Translations under genes and position numbers: made by a program | From: Acinetobacter sp. Ver3 | Lineage (GTDB): Bacteria > Pseudomonadota > Gammaproteobacteria > Pseudomonadales > Moraxellaceae | Direction: 5' to 3' | Assembly: GCF_000632455.1 (NCBI RefSeq) | Contig: NZ_JFYL01000003.1 | Location: forward strand, 40,827-104,826 | DNA length: 64,000 bases | Part shown: positions 44,939 to 54,500 of the stretch, piece by piece | Numbering within the stretch: the first letter of the stretch is position 1 | How the letters are laid out: every line of letters begins with the position of its first letter | Notes under the pieces: generated by a model | Database searches by the model: none | Told to the model about the DNA's origin: nothing | What the model saw: the letters and a program-made list of their open reading frames with translations, nothing else

Positions 44939-45913
44939 ATGAGAAAATTTATTTTGGGGACATGCCTCTCTTTCGCATGTTTAATTGGCACGAGTTACGC
45001 TGCTACAGCACCTGAACAAGTGACTTCAAAATTTCAAACTACTTATGCAAAAACCCAGTATCCAATCGTATTTAGTCACGGAATGTCTGGTTTTATCCGT
45101 ATTGGCACTGATCCACTCGGTGTAGATTATTGGTATCAAATTTTACCTGATCTCGCCCGTAACGGTGCAAATGTATGGGCTTCCCGTGTATCGCCATTTA
45201 ACTCATCAGAAATTCGGGGTGAGCAACTTTTACATCAAGTTGAAGAAGTCATTGCACTCACTGGATCGCCTAAGGTCAATCTAATCGGTCACTCTCACGG
45301 CGGGCCCACAATTCGATATGTCGCAGGTGTAAGACCTGAATTAGTCGCATCAATGACAGCGATTGGGGCGCCACATCAAGGCTCACCAGTGTCTGATTTT
45401 ATATTAAAAATTCGTGATACAGCACCAATCCTTGAAACACCTATTGTGGCTGTAGTCAATCTACTGTCTAAAGCTATTATTTGGGCACAGGGACTTGATC
45501 CAGCATCCTTCCCTCATGACTCACTTGCGGGAGCCAATAGTTTGAGTTTAGCAGGATCAGCAATATTTAATCAAAAATATCCTATAGGCGTTCCTCAAAA
45601 CTCATGCTCTGAAGGTTTATATCGTGAACAAGGAATATATAACTATTCCTTTACGGGTATCGGAACGGTCACAAACCCACTTGATGTAGACTCAGCTTTA
45701 AAAATTACCAGTCTATTAATTGATGGTGGTCAAGAGAATGATGGCCTCGTTTCACGCTGTAGTGCGAAATTCGGTAAAACCATCCGTGATGATCTCAATT
45801 GGAATCATCTAGATGAAGTCAATCAAGTGCTTGGTTTAAAAAGTGTCTTTGCGCCAGATCCAGTCTCGATGTATCGTCAACATGCAAATCGCCTTAAACA
45901 ACAAGGTCTGTAA
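44939..45913 (+). CDS. secreted triacylglycerol lipase 4
   Basis: A 324-aa class I lipase. The signal peptide ends near Ala22. Oxyanion region YPIVFSHGMSGF; nucleophile GHSHGG (Ser119); Asp268 (NDGLV), His290, calcium ligand Asp292, Cys223/Cys274. The segment AIGAPHQGSPVSDF is closest among the six to the Pseudomonas aeruginosa LipA pattern as I recall it. The middle (YNYSFTGIGTVTNPLDV) groups it with lipases 1 and 6. AAGGAATAG is the ribosome site. Possible shared regulation with lipase 6. Confidence 0.93.
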   Translation: MRKFILGTCLSFACLIGTSYAATAPEQVTSKFQTTYAKTQYPIVFSHGMSGFIRIGTDPLGVDYWYQILPDLARNGANVWASRVSPFNSSEIRGEQLLHQVEEVIALTGSPKVNLIGHSHGGPTIRYVAGVRPELVASMTAIGAPHQGSPVSDFILKIRDTAPILETPIVAVVNLLSKAIIWAQGLDPASFPHDSLAGANSLSLAGSAIFNQKYPIGVPQNSCSEGLYREQGIYNYSFTGIGTVTNPLDVDSALKITSLLIDGGQENDGLVSRCSAKFGKTIRDDLNWNHLDEVNQVLGLKSVFAPDPVSMYRQHANRLKQQGL

Positions 45914-46141
45914 TATATTTTTTTGTCTGCACTCATCTCTAGATGGGTCCAGACTGTTTAAATAGCCCTCATTAGCATGACATATCTATCCTATAAATGA
46001 GTCACCCATCCAATTTATATCAATAAATTTGCACTTTATCTCTTTTTTATAGACTTAAGTCACAATTTTAGTATCTTAAATTATGGCGATGGATATCGTC
46101 TGAATCATAAAAATAAACGAATCACTGAATGAGTATCGAAA

Positions 46142-47119
46142 ATGAAACTAAAAAAATTAGTCATGAGCCTATGCATAGGTTCATGTTTTCTTCCTGTTGC
46201 ACAAGCCTCAACGCAAATCAAAGATTTAGCCGTTAACCATACCGTCAAAACACCTAAATCAAATTATGCACAAACCCAATACCCTATTGTGCTTGCCCAT
46301 GGCTTATTTGGCTTTGGTAGTATGGTCGGTGTTGACTACTTTTATCAGATCACTCCTGATCTTGCTCGAAATGGTGCAAACATCTGGCAAACACGTGTTT
46401 CAACGATGAACTCAAGTGAAGTGCGAGGCGAACAAGCACTGAGTCAAGTTGAAGAGATACTTGCCATTACCGGTAAGCAAAAAGTGAATTTAATCGGACA
46501 TAGTCATGGTGGTCAGACTGTTCGATATATTGCAGGTGTTATACCTGATCATGTCGCATCTGTTACGACAATTGCTTCTGGAAATCAAGGAGCAAGAATG
46601 GCTGATATACTAGAAGGTGTTCTGGTAGGTAATATTTTAGAAGCACCTGCTCGCGCGATTTTTGACAATCTGGTATCGCCAGTGATTACATTCGCATCTG
46701 GTCTTGATCGAAAAGTCTTTCCTTATGATGCTAAAGCAGCCCTACAAAGTTTAGGAACGAAAGAATCACTCAAATTTAGTCAGAATTTTCCAAATGGTGT
46801 ACCTACAACCCAATGTGGTGAAGGGGCTTATCGTGTCAACAATACTCATTATTATTCATTTATGGGTAACTCTCCATTTAATACCGCTTTAGATCCATCT
46901 GATTATGGCATGTTAGCTTCTTCTCTTTTGGCTGAAAAAGATGGAGATGGAATTGTAGGACGTTGCTCCGCTCGATTTGGCAAGGTCATTCGTGATAATT
47001 ATAAATGGAATCATTTAGATGAAATTAACCATCTACTCGGTTTAAAAAGCATTTTTGCACCAAGCGCTGTAGATGTTTATCGTCAGCATGCAAATCGACT
47101 TAAACTCCAAGGGCTATAA
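46142..47119 (+). CDS. secreted triacylglycerol lipase 5
   Basis: A 325-aa class I lipase. Signal peptide ends near SCFLPVAQA. Oxyanion region YPIVLAHGLFGFG; nucleophile GHSHGG (Ser121); the acid is in DGDGIV instead of NDG (Asp269); His291, calcium ligand Asp293, Cys225/Cys275. Its first half (NYAQTQYPIV, YFYQITPDLARNGAN) resembles lipase 6, but the second half (CGEGAYRVN, GNSPFNTALDPSDYGM) resembles lipases 2 and 3: a mosaic. Its ribosome site is poor (only GAG), so expression may be low. Confidence 0.92.
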   Translation: MKLKKLVMSLCIGSCFLPVAQASTQIKDLAVNHTVKTPKSNYAQTQYPIVLAHGLFGFGSMVGVDYFYQITPDLARNGANIWQTRVSTMNSSEVRGEQALSQVEEILAITGKQKVNLIGHSHGGQTVRYIAGVIPDHVASVTTIASGNQGARMADILEGVLVGNILEAPARAIFDNLVSPVITFASGLDRKVFPYDAKAALQSLGTKESLKFSQNFPNGVPTTQCGEGAYRVNNTHYYSFMGNSPFNTALDPSDYGMLASSLLAEKDGDGIVGRCSARFGKVIRDNYKWNHLDEINHLLGLKSIFAPSAVDVYRQHANRLKLQGL

Positions 47120-47130
47120 AACCTAAACAC

Positions 47131-47156
47131 AAAGGGTGAGCTTTTCACCCTTTCTT
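47131..47156 (+). terminator. terminator after lipase 5
   Basis: AAAGGGTGA / TCACCCTTT stem with a short loop, followed by T-rich sequence. Confidence 0.65.
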
Positions 47157-47216
47157 TCAGTTTAACAATGATTAACATTTAGTCGGATTTATCTTATTTT
47201 TTGTTTAGTTTTTCTT

Positions 47217-47245
47217 TACAATATTTTTTGACAATAAATATTGTC
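47217..47245 (+). promoter_or_regulatory. putative -10 box and inverted repeat before lipase 6
   Basis: TACAAT (47217-47222) is a near-consensus -10. After 7 nt comes GACAATA-AA-TATTGTC (47230-47245), a perfect palindrome that includes GACAA-N6-TTGTC as before lipase 4. A 9-bp inverted repeat (47218-47226 / 47236-47244) overlaps the same region. Confidence 0.4.
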
Positions 47246-47262
47246 TTTTTAAGGAAGAAAAA

Positions 47263-48243
47263 ATGAAAACAAAAAAAATGATCCCAGCACTTCTGCTAAG
47301 TCTGGTAGGATTATCTCAACTTACATATGCTTCCGGCCTGATCGATGTCGAAGCTAAATACGTAAATACCAATTATGCGCAAACTAAGTACCCTATTGTT
47401 ATGGCCCATGGCTTTGCATTAGGTTTTAGCCGCATTGGTACAGAACATTTCGGTTTAGATCAGTTCTATCAAATTACCCCTGACCTCGCACGAAATGGTG
47501 CACGTGTTTTTGTCGCTCAAATGTCTCCTGTCGAATCAACTGTGGTTCGTGGTGAGCAACTGTTACAACAAGTAGAAACAGCTTTAGCTATTACGGGTAA
47601 AGACAAGGTCAATTTGATCGGCCATAGTCATGGAGGACCTACTGTACGTTACGTTGAAGCGATTGCTCCTAAGAAAGTTGCTTCTCTAACTGCTGTTGCA
47701 GGCAGTATTAAGGGCTCTCCCCTAGGAGATACTTTCGTAAATAGTAAAGTGCTTAATAGTGTAGCAAAATTAGTTATTGGTGATATTTTGGCACCTGCAA
47801 TTTCAATTATGGAAGGTAATCCAAGTCTTAGCGTTAATTACGAACAATCCATGTATGATCTTTCTGTAAAAGGTTCTTTAGAATTTAATCAAACGTTCCC
47901 ATCCGCTGCGATCCCGAAAGACTGTAATTCTAACGGTTCATCACAAACGGCTAACGGCGTATATCATTATTCTTGGATTGGTTCTTCAAAGGTGACCAAT
48001 GTTCTCGATATTTTAGATACCGCAATTGTTGTCTTAGGGACAGCGATTATGCCTAATGAACGCAATCACGATGGTCTCGTGCCTATTTGTAGTGCTAAAT
48101 ACGGCAAAGTAATTCGTGATAATTACAACTTAAATCATTTTGATGAAGTCAATCAAATACTTGGGCTTAAAGGCTTCTTTGCTCCTGATCCAGTATCAAT
48201 CTTTAGACAACATGCCAATCGTTTGAAGATTCAAGGTTTGTAA
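47263..48243 (+). CDS. secreted triacylglycerol lipase 6
   Basis: A 326-aa class I lipase. Signal peptide ends near TYASG. Oxyanion region YPIVMAHGFALGF has one extra residue compared with the others; nucleophile GHSHGG (Ser122); acid in NHDGLV (Asp270); His292 and calcium ligand Asp294; Cys221/Cys276. The middle segment (YHYSWIGSSKVTNVLDI) groups with lipase 1. Strong ribosome site AAGGAAG. It is the last lipase, closed by a strong terminator. The palindrome upstream suggests regulation. Confidence 0.93.
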   Translation: MKTKKMIPALLLSLVGLSQLTYASGLIDVEAKYVNTNYAQTKYPIVMAHGFALGFSRIGTEHFGLDQFYQITPDLARNGARVFVAQMSPVESTVVRGEQLLQQVETALAITGKDKVNLIGHSHGGPTVRYVEAIAPKKVASLTAVAGSIKGSPLGDTFVNSKVLNSVAKLVIGDILAPAISIMEGNPSLSVNYEQSMYDLSVKGSLEFNQTFPSAAIPKDCNSNGSSQTANGVYHYSWIGSSKVTNVLDILDTAIVVLGTAIMPNERNHDGLVPICSAKYGKVIRDNYNLNHFDEVNQILGLKGFFAPDPVSIFRQHANRLKIQGL

Positions 48244-48254
48244 GTTTTGATCAT

Positions 48255-48284
48255 AAAAAAATGCGCCAAAAGGCGCATTTTTTT
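48255..48284. terminator. bidirectional terminator between lipase 6 and rplS
   Basis: AAAAATGCGCC / GGCGCATTTTT with a 4-nt loop and T-runs on both strands; a strong terminator for both convergent operons. Confidence 0.87.
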
Positions 48285-48304
48285 GCTTCGAAGCAAGGCT
48301 AAAA

Positions 48305-48676
48305 TTAACCTTGTTTACGAGCTGGTAACTTTTCACGAATACGTGCAGCTTTACCAGAAAGTTCACGTAGGTAATAAAGTTTAGCACGACGAACGTCACC
48401 ACGACGTTTAACTTCGATTTTAGCTACGATTGGTGAATGAGTTTGGAAAACACGCTCAACACCAACACCGCTAGAAATTTTACGTACTGTGAACGCAGAG
48501 TTCAAACCACGGTTTTTCTTAGCGATTACAACGCCTTCGAACGCTTGTAAACGTTCACGGTCGCCTTCTTTTACTTTTACTTGGACAACTACTGTGTCAC
48601 CTGGTGCAAAAGCTGGGATGTCTTGTTTAAGCTGAGCATTTTCTACAGCTTGTACTAAAGGATGCTTACCGCTCAT
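48305..48676 (-). CDS. rplS: 50S ribosomal protein L19
   Basis: A 123-aa large-subunit protein at the 30S-50S interface. [23 protein letters not shown] to the C-terminal [25 protein letters not shown] follows the L19 pattern. The true start is ATG 48676 with GGAGA upstream; a longer frame from 48721 carries 15 foreign residues. It is last in rpsP-rimM-trmD-rplS, but a structured 179-nt gap separates it from trmD. Confidence 0.97.
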   Translation of the reverse strand: MSGKHPLVQAVENAQLKQDIPAFAPGDTVVVQVKVKEGDRERLQAFEGVVIAKKNRGLNSAFTVRKISSGVGVERVFQTHSPIVAKIEVKRRGDVRRAKLYYLRELSGKAARIREKLPARKQG

Positions 48677-48762
48677 GGGGTATCTCCAATATGTGTGGGT
48701 CAGAAGAGGTCTGATATCCACTGGGGCTAGAGGCTAAGGCGCATAGACCCGATTGACTTTCC

Positions 48763-48861
48763 CTTTATGCTTGACCGCTTCAATGCATAAAGAGCCTATT
48801 TAATACTTCAAGCAATATGCTTGAGGTCATATTTGCTTAAATAAATCTAAAAGATTTATTT
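48763..48861 (-). other. three stacked hairpins in the trmD-rplS gap
   Basis: Inverted repeats at 48763-48770/48785-48792 (CTTTATGC), 48808-48814/48818-48824 (TCAAGCA) and 48839-48848/48852-48861 (AAATAAATCT). The third contains the trmD stop. The gap therefore looks structured, as expected if rplS expression is uncoupled from trmD. Confidence 0.45.
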
Positions 48862-49596
48862 TTGCGAATCTTTGAGCCATTTCTTTTGCTGCTTAGTCAA
48901 CTCAACTTTTTCAATCAATTCAGGTCGACGTTCAAGCGTTCGTTGATAGCGCTGCAAAAAACGCCATTTTTCAATATTTGCATGATGACCTGATTTTAGT
49001 ACCTCAGGCACATCCAAACCTTCAAAATGATCTGGCTTTGTATATTGCGGACAGTCGAGTAAACCATCCACAAATGAGTCTTGAACGTGTGATTGTTCAT
49101 CAGACATTGCACCCGGAAGTCTCCGAATAATACTGTCCAATAAAACCATCGCAGGCAGTTCTCCCCCAGATAAAACGTAATCCCCTATGGACCATTCCTG
49201 ATCAACATATTTTTGGATCAAACGCTCATCAACACCTTCATAACGACCACACAATACAATTAATCCGTCATATTGCACGAAATCTTGTACTGAAGGTTCA
49301 TTTAAGGTTTTACCTTGTGGCGACATATACACCACAGGTACATGAACAGCACCTGCTTGCGTTGCAAGCTCTTTGGCACGATGAATTGCTTTTGCCAATG
49401 GCTCAGCCATCATCACCATACCAGGACCACCACCAAATGGACGCTCATCCACTCGTTTGTAGTTCCCTGTTGCAAAATCACGAGGATTAATACAATGAAT
49501 TTGCATTAAATCGCGTTTCGCTGCGCGACCGCTAATACCAAAACTTGTAATCGCTTCAAACATTTCAGGAAAAAGCGTAATGACTGCAAAAAACAT
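48856..49596 (-). CDS. trmD: tRNA (guanine(37)-N1)-methyltransferase
   Basis: A 246-aa SPOUT enzyme that methylates G37 of tRNAs to prevent frameshifting; essential in most bacteria. The knot is [36 protein letters not shown] is near the SAM site, and [16 protein letters not shown] is the N-terminus. The start is ATG 49596 with GGGAG upstream; the longer frame to 49641 is unlikely. It lies 26 nt after rimM. Confidence 0.96.
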   Translation of the reverse strand: MFFAVITLFPEMFEAITSFGISGRAAKRDLMQIHCINPRDFATGNYKRVDERPFGGGPGMVMMAEPLAKAIHRAKELATQAGAVHVPVVYMSPQGKTLNEPSVQDFVQYDGLIVLCGRYEGVDERLIQKYVDQEWSIGDYVLSGGELPAMVLLDSIIRRLPGAMSDEQSHVQDSFVDGLLDCPQYTKPDHFEGLDVPEVLKSGHHANIEKWRFLQRYQRTLERRPELIEKVELTKQQKKWLKDSQK

Positions 49597-49622
49597 CGCA
49601 GACTCCCGTATTTCCGAAAATA

Positions 49623-50171
49623 TTAGTAATCTACGCCCCAATTGACATAGATACGACCAGTTTCGAGATCAACGCGTTGCACCACATCTTTATGCCATGG
49701 AATCATTCGCTCTTCGCCATCGACACTGTCAGCAGTTGCGCGAACTACCATCACATCGTTAGCACCTGTTTCAAACAATTCGTGGATTTGACCAAGATTG
49801 ACTTCTTGCTCTTCATCATCCAGACCTAACACTGTTAGACCCTTTAGATCAGACCAATAATACTCGTCCACGCCTGGTTGAGGCAGTTGCGATTTAGAAA
49901 TCCAGATATTTGCGCCAACTAAATTGTCTGCTGCAGTACGATCACTCACACCTTTCAGCGAAACAACTAAGCCTTTACCATGTGGCTTCCAACGTTTCAC
50001 ATCTACAATTTGCCAACCTGCTTTGGTCTCGATGTACCAAGGCAGATAGTCAAATATGTTGCTCATAGGTTCTGTGTTGGAATAGACCCAGAGCCACCCA
50101 TTTAATCCATAAGCTGAACGTAGCTGTCCAATCTGAATACGATCTTCGGGAACATTCTGTGTTGGTGTCAT
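49623..50171 (-). CDS. rimM: 16S rRNA processing/ribosome maturation factor
   Basis: A 182-aa protein that binds S19 and helps mature the 30S head. The N-terminal RimM domain ([23 protein letters not shown]) precedes a PRC-barrel domain with [26 protein letters not shown]. It lies 18 nt after rpsP and 26 nt before trmD, in the conserved operon. Confidence 0.95.
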   Translation of the reverse strand: MTPTQNVPEDRIQIGQLRSAYGLNGWLWVYSNTEPMSNIFDYLPWYIETKAGWQIVDVKRWKPHGKGLVVSLKGVSDRTAADNLVGANIWISKSQLPQPGVDEYYWSDLKGLTVLGLDDEEQEVNLGQIHELFETGANDVMVVRATADSVDGEERMIPWHKDVVQRVDLETGRIYVNWGVDY

Positions 50172-50189
50172 GGGCTAGCTTCTACCGTA

Positions 50190-50447
50190 TTAAACAGCAG
50201 CTGCAGCTTTTTTAGCTTGAGCAGCTAATGAAGCAACACGTTCAGAAGGTTGAGCACCTTGAGCAACCCAGTGAGCGAAACGATCAGCATCTAAACGAAG
50301 TTTTTCTGCTTTACCTTGAGCTGTAGGGTTGAAGAAACCGATACGTTCGATGAAACGACCGTCACGTGCATTACGGCTATCAGTCACGATGATTTGATAG
50401 AACGGACGTTTTTTAGCACCACCGCGTGCAAGACGAATAACAACCAT
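50190..50447 (-). CDS. rpsP: 30S ribosomal protein S16
   Basis: An 85-aa small-subunit protein: [41 protein letters not shown] and the following [26 protein letters not shown] match S16 throughout. It is first in the rpsP-rimM-trmD-rplS operon; AAGG precedes the start. The upstream pilin genes are on the same strand, with a candidate own promoter between. Confidence 0.97.
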   Translation of the reverse strand: MVVIRLARGGAKKRPFYQIIVTDSRNARDGRFIERIGFFNPTAQGKAEKLRLDADRFAHWVAQGAQPSERVASLAAQAKKAAAAV

Positions 50448-50525
50448 GATAGAACCTTATAGTTTTTACGGATTATCCCTGCACCGACCATCGATACATT
50501 TCAAACCCCTTTCATAGAGGGCAGT

Positions 50526-50553
50526 ATTTTACGTGAACTTTGATCCGATTGAA
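50526..50553 (-). promoter_or_regulatory. putative rpsP promoter
   Basis: On the minus strand TTCAAT (50548-50553) and TAAAAT (50526-50531) have a 16-nt spacer, followed by a G+C-rich CTGCCC start region, typical of growth-controlled promoters. It would make rpsP independent of the pilin genes. Confidence 0.45.
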
Positions 50554-50591
50554 AGCTCAAAAATTATTTATCCACATTTTTGAATTTAAAT

Positions 50592-51056
50592 TTATTTTCC
50601 ATCCCAGTTTGTACTTGAAGAAGGTGTACAAGAAGCTGCTTTCACCCAACATTTTTCATTGGCTTCATTTATGACAAAGTGACCATCTGTTTGCATCAAT
50701 TTTCCACTCACAGGCACTGCACTCAACACCCAACTGTTGTTGGTTACATCTGCTATACCAACCGTATAGACAGGATCATAATACGGAACTTCAACTCGAT
50801 TTTGCGCATTGGTCTGAAATCCCAATTCAGCCAACGTGACTGCTTTGCCATCCGGTTTAATATAACTGTAATTCGCAACCTGATAGTGCTGAAGTCGAGC
50901 TGCAATATCTGCCAATGTGGTTTTTACTTCGACACGTTTAGTTTTACGAACATATTCTTGGTAGGACGGATAGGCAATCATGGCTAAAATTCCAATGATG
51001 ACCACTGCAATCATAATCTCTACTAAAGTAAATCCTGAATTACCATTGTTTTGCAT
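50592..51056 (-). CDS. type IV (minor) pilin, PilE/ComF-like
   Basis: A 154-aa prepilin. A short leader ends at Gly before [33 protein letters not shown], the class IVa cleavage site plus helix with Glu5. Mature C-terminal cysteines (KCWVKAASC) form the D-loop pair. ATG 51056 was chosen for its short leader (MQNNGNSG), although a longer frame to 51080 exists. It overlaps the next-upstream pilin gene by 17 nt. In Acinetobacter this position next to rpsP holds pilins needed for competence (comE/comF-like). Confidence 0.87.
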   Translation of the reverse strand: MQNNGNSGFTLVEIMIAVVIIGILAMIAYPSYQEYVRKTKRVEVKTTLADIAARLQHYQVANYSYIKPDGKAVTLAELGFQTNAQNRVEVPYYDPVYTVGIADVTNNSWVLSAVPVSGKLMQTDGHFVINEANEKCWVKAASCTPSSSTNWDGK

Positions 51057-51537
51057 TTGCACCACATCCTGTATATGCATTGACTTCTTTTAAGTCATTT
51101 TCCACCAAATATTCTGTTTTACAACGAATACCCTGACTCGTCGCCAAAAACGCATCATAGCCTGTCTGCGTTGGTACAGCTCGAATCCCCCATGCCCGTC
51201 CCAAGCCCTGATCTGAACTTAATAAGGTTTTAGGTGTTTTTTCACTGATATCGGCAATACTAATCACATATTTTGGTTTCTTCGCATCAGGCAGGGAAAT
51301 ACTCGTCATTGAAGTATCTTGATCGTAGATATACTTCGCATCAAAACCTCGATAGGAAAAACTACGACTTTTATAGCGTTCAAGTTGTTCAATAATTTTG
51401 GATATTTCTTGCTGAGCCTGTGCAGCAGCATTACGTTTTAAATAACTTTGGTAAGATGGCACTGCGATTGTCATCAATATGGCAATTATCACTACAACAA
51501 CCATCAACTCAATCAGCGTAAAACCTTTTTGATTCAT
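51040..51537 (-). CDS. pilE: type IV minor pilin, PilE/ComE-like
   Basis: A 165-aa prepilin with the leader MNQKG before [31 protein letters not shown]. The C-terminal cysteines (IRCKTEY...[10 protein letters not shown]) may close the D-loop. ATG 51537 has TAGGTGG 5 nt upstream; the start at 51546 is out of register with it. It is placed between pilY1 and the second pilin. Minor pilins of this cluster prime pilus assembly with PilY1 and are needed for twitching and DNA uptake in relatives. Confidence 0.87.
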   Translation of the reverse strand: MNQKGFTLIELMVVVVIIAILMTIAVPSYQSYLKRNAAAQAQQEISKIIEQLERYKSRSFSYRGFDAKYIYDQDTSMTSISLPDAKKPKYVISIADISEKTPKTLLSSDQGLGRAWGIRAVPTQTGYDAFLATSQGIRCKTEYLVENDLKEVNAYTGCGANAKQW

Positions 51538-51546
51538 GGTAACCAC

Positions 51547-54500
51547 CTACTGACGCTCAAACCAGTTATAAGCTTTCAGCACTTTGGTTGTGATGTAGTT
51601 GGTATAACCACCGCCCAGCAAAGTCGTTTTCTTTTTACCATTCTGGACAATAGGTACGCTGTTTAGCTTACTAATCCCATCAGACTTAGTGTCTGAGATT
51701 TCTGCCACAATTTTATTTTGAAGATTAGACGTTGATCCAGCATCTCCACAAACACCATACGGCAAGCAAAGCTTTAAGGTACGACTTGCTCCTTTAATGC
51801 CCCCAGTACATTGGTTCGGTTGTTGTGACGACGCATCATTTGGATTGTATAAAGACACATATAAATCTGAATGACTTTGACTATTTGCGATCGCAATATA
51901 ACCATTTAATGCTTTAACTGTACCAGTATTCGCTGTTTCGTTTTTAGACGTTGTTCGTTGCAGCACATAGAACCAACCACGCTTATTACGGTTCATCAGA
52001 TGTGGCACTGTTGTACCTGATAAATTAGACCATGCAGTTAAATGAGCTTCGGTAAGGTTTTGTGTTTTAGCAAAATTCGCTTGAAATAAATTCGGTTGTG
52101 CCAAGTCATAATCATGTAACACATAGACTCGATTGTCATAAATATTGCTGGTATTTAAAGGAAAGCTGCGATTTCCTGACGCAATACTCACCGCACCAAA
52201 TCGCTCACCATTCAGATCATGGATGGTCAAAGCAGGCATTTCATAAAAACGTTGGTGATACGCACTAAAATCAGCAAGACGTGTCACTCGTCCAAACGCG
52301 GTTGTATTCGTTCCAAGACGATTATTGAGATCGACGCGCCACACTTGCCCACCTAAATCACCAAAATATAGGTGATCGATCAAACCATCCGTATTGCGGT
52401 CAAATGCTTTAATTTGACTGACCACACTATATTTCATCTCAGCATGCTTAACATCAACACTGGTTTGATTCGATTGGTTGCCATAGCGTGCATTCCACAA
52501 TAATTCGCCCGTTTCAGCATCAAAAATATAGACGCCCGCCCCTTGATTAGCTCGTTGACCAGTTAATGCAGATTGAGGCTGATAACCATCCGTTTCATAG
52601 GCCATATCATAGCCACCACCCACAATCATGACCGTTTTAACTTTGCCGTCAAAACGAATTTTAGCAATGGTAGGTTTAGACCAACTATATCCCATAGCTT
52701 TTAAGGCATCTGATTGATTTGTGCCGCTCACTGATGTTGATTTACTCTTTATCGTTCCAGAACTTGGATCAACATGGAAAAGTAATTCAGGTTGGTTCGG
52801 ATTTTTCATATCCAAGGCATAATAACTACGCCCACCCATGCGCATACCACCATAAATGTTGGCTTTCGCAGCAATAAACTTATTGTTGTTCTGATCAATC
52901 TTATATTGAACATCTGAAGTCCATGATCCATCCATGCCATAAATAGGATGCGCAGATGACAATAATGTATTGGACTGTTCAAGTAACGCGTCTCGTCGAC
53001 TTGGATCTTGAACCATTTCATGAGCTAAGAAACTAAATGCCTCTTCACCAGTTTCTTGATCCACAACATGCAATAATCCTTGCATCGTCCCAAATACCAC
53101 GTAATCTTTTCGATGAGTCGCATTACGGGTATTCGCTAAAATGGTACCAGACCCCGCGTTATATTTTGCTTCGAGCGTCACCAACAATGGTTCCGAGTGA
53201 ACAACGCCTCCCATTTGCTGCATCACCTTAAGATCTTTAACCTTATTTAGATCATTCCAAATGTATCCAGCAGGTAAGCTACTTAAGTAGTTTTTATCAA
53301 GTCGATAACCCAAAGCCGACAGTAAATAGGGTTGATATACATTTTGTCGCCACCCCGACTTGGTTGAATCAATATAGGTCGCGGCTAGCACATTCTGTGT
53401 CGTTAATTTCGTCAGTTGTCCATTCTCAGAACCTACCAATCGTTTTGCTTGATCACCCGTTGTGGCAATCGTTGCATTGGTGAATAAAGGGCGCGTTTTT
53501 ATTTTGTCTGTAGCAGTAACACCTGCTAGTGGTGAAGGTGTGACAATCCGAGAGAACACGCCCCCTTGAATTGCACTCAAACCATCATCTATTCCAGTAT
53601 TGTTCCAAAAATCCTGCGTATTGGTTCGTATTGCACCTGATCGATCAAGTACCTCTTTCCCCGCACGATCAATCATCACAGCTTGAGCATTAATACTGTA
53701 TTTCTTTAAGTTCCCTAACCATAATTGATGTGTGGAAGCCAATACCGAATTTGCTGTGCTCACCTGTGGTTGAAACTGCGGTGCGAACACATAAGGATAT
53801 GCTGAACTTGTTGATAAACGGTCAAATGGCACCACATAAGTACCAAAACTAGCAGCCTCAAAGTTACCGTGAGAGACGGCAACCAAGAAGGTATTCAATG
53901 CATTCTGAATATCTTCACCAGAAGTCGCTTGGGTATACCCCCCAATTTCTTGGCGAGTCCCGTAGGTATCCCCTTTACCAATCACATTCCCCAACTGTTT
54001 TAATGCTTGAGCATTCATACTATTGGAAATGTCATTTCCAGAACCTGTATAGTTACTATCAAAAGTACAATGATCGTATAGCCCGTCATTGTCATAATCA
54101 CGACAGGTTTCTCGTGGATGCTTTTGGAATAAGGGACCAAAACCTACAGTAGATGTATAAACACGCTTCTGATTCGCATCGCTGGTCATCTGTGTTTGAT
54201 TTGCCAAACGCTGAACCATCTTACCTACGCAAGCCCATGAACTACGGTTTTGCCAGGTGGTTTGATTGGCTGACACAGCATTACCAATATCATCTTCATA
54301 AAAAAGATATGGCTGCGTCGCCATTTCCTTAAACTCACCATTGAAGGTCGCGGCACCACTGGCACCTTTGGCATTACCGTAATTGTAATAGACATCTTTT
54401 AAGGGCGAGCCTTCACAAGTAAAGCTGTCATCTGCCAACGCATTTTGCATGACAGGGAGTACCGTCTTTGGTCTCAAACCAACTGGCGCCCCATCTGTTA

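Noticed and set aside
40239..48243. Direct DNA repeats or an assembly artefact causing the lipase array
   Set aside because: The six genes differ throughout at protein level, have different intergenic regions and different signal peptides, so this is not a simple repeated sequence.
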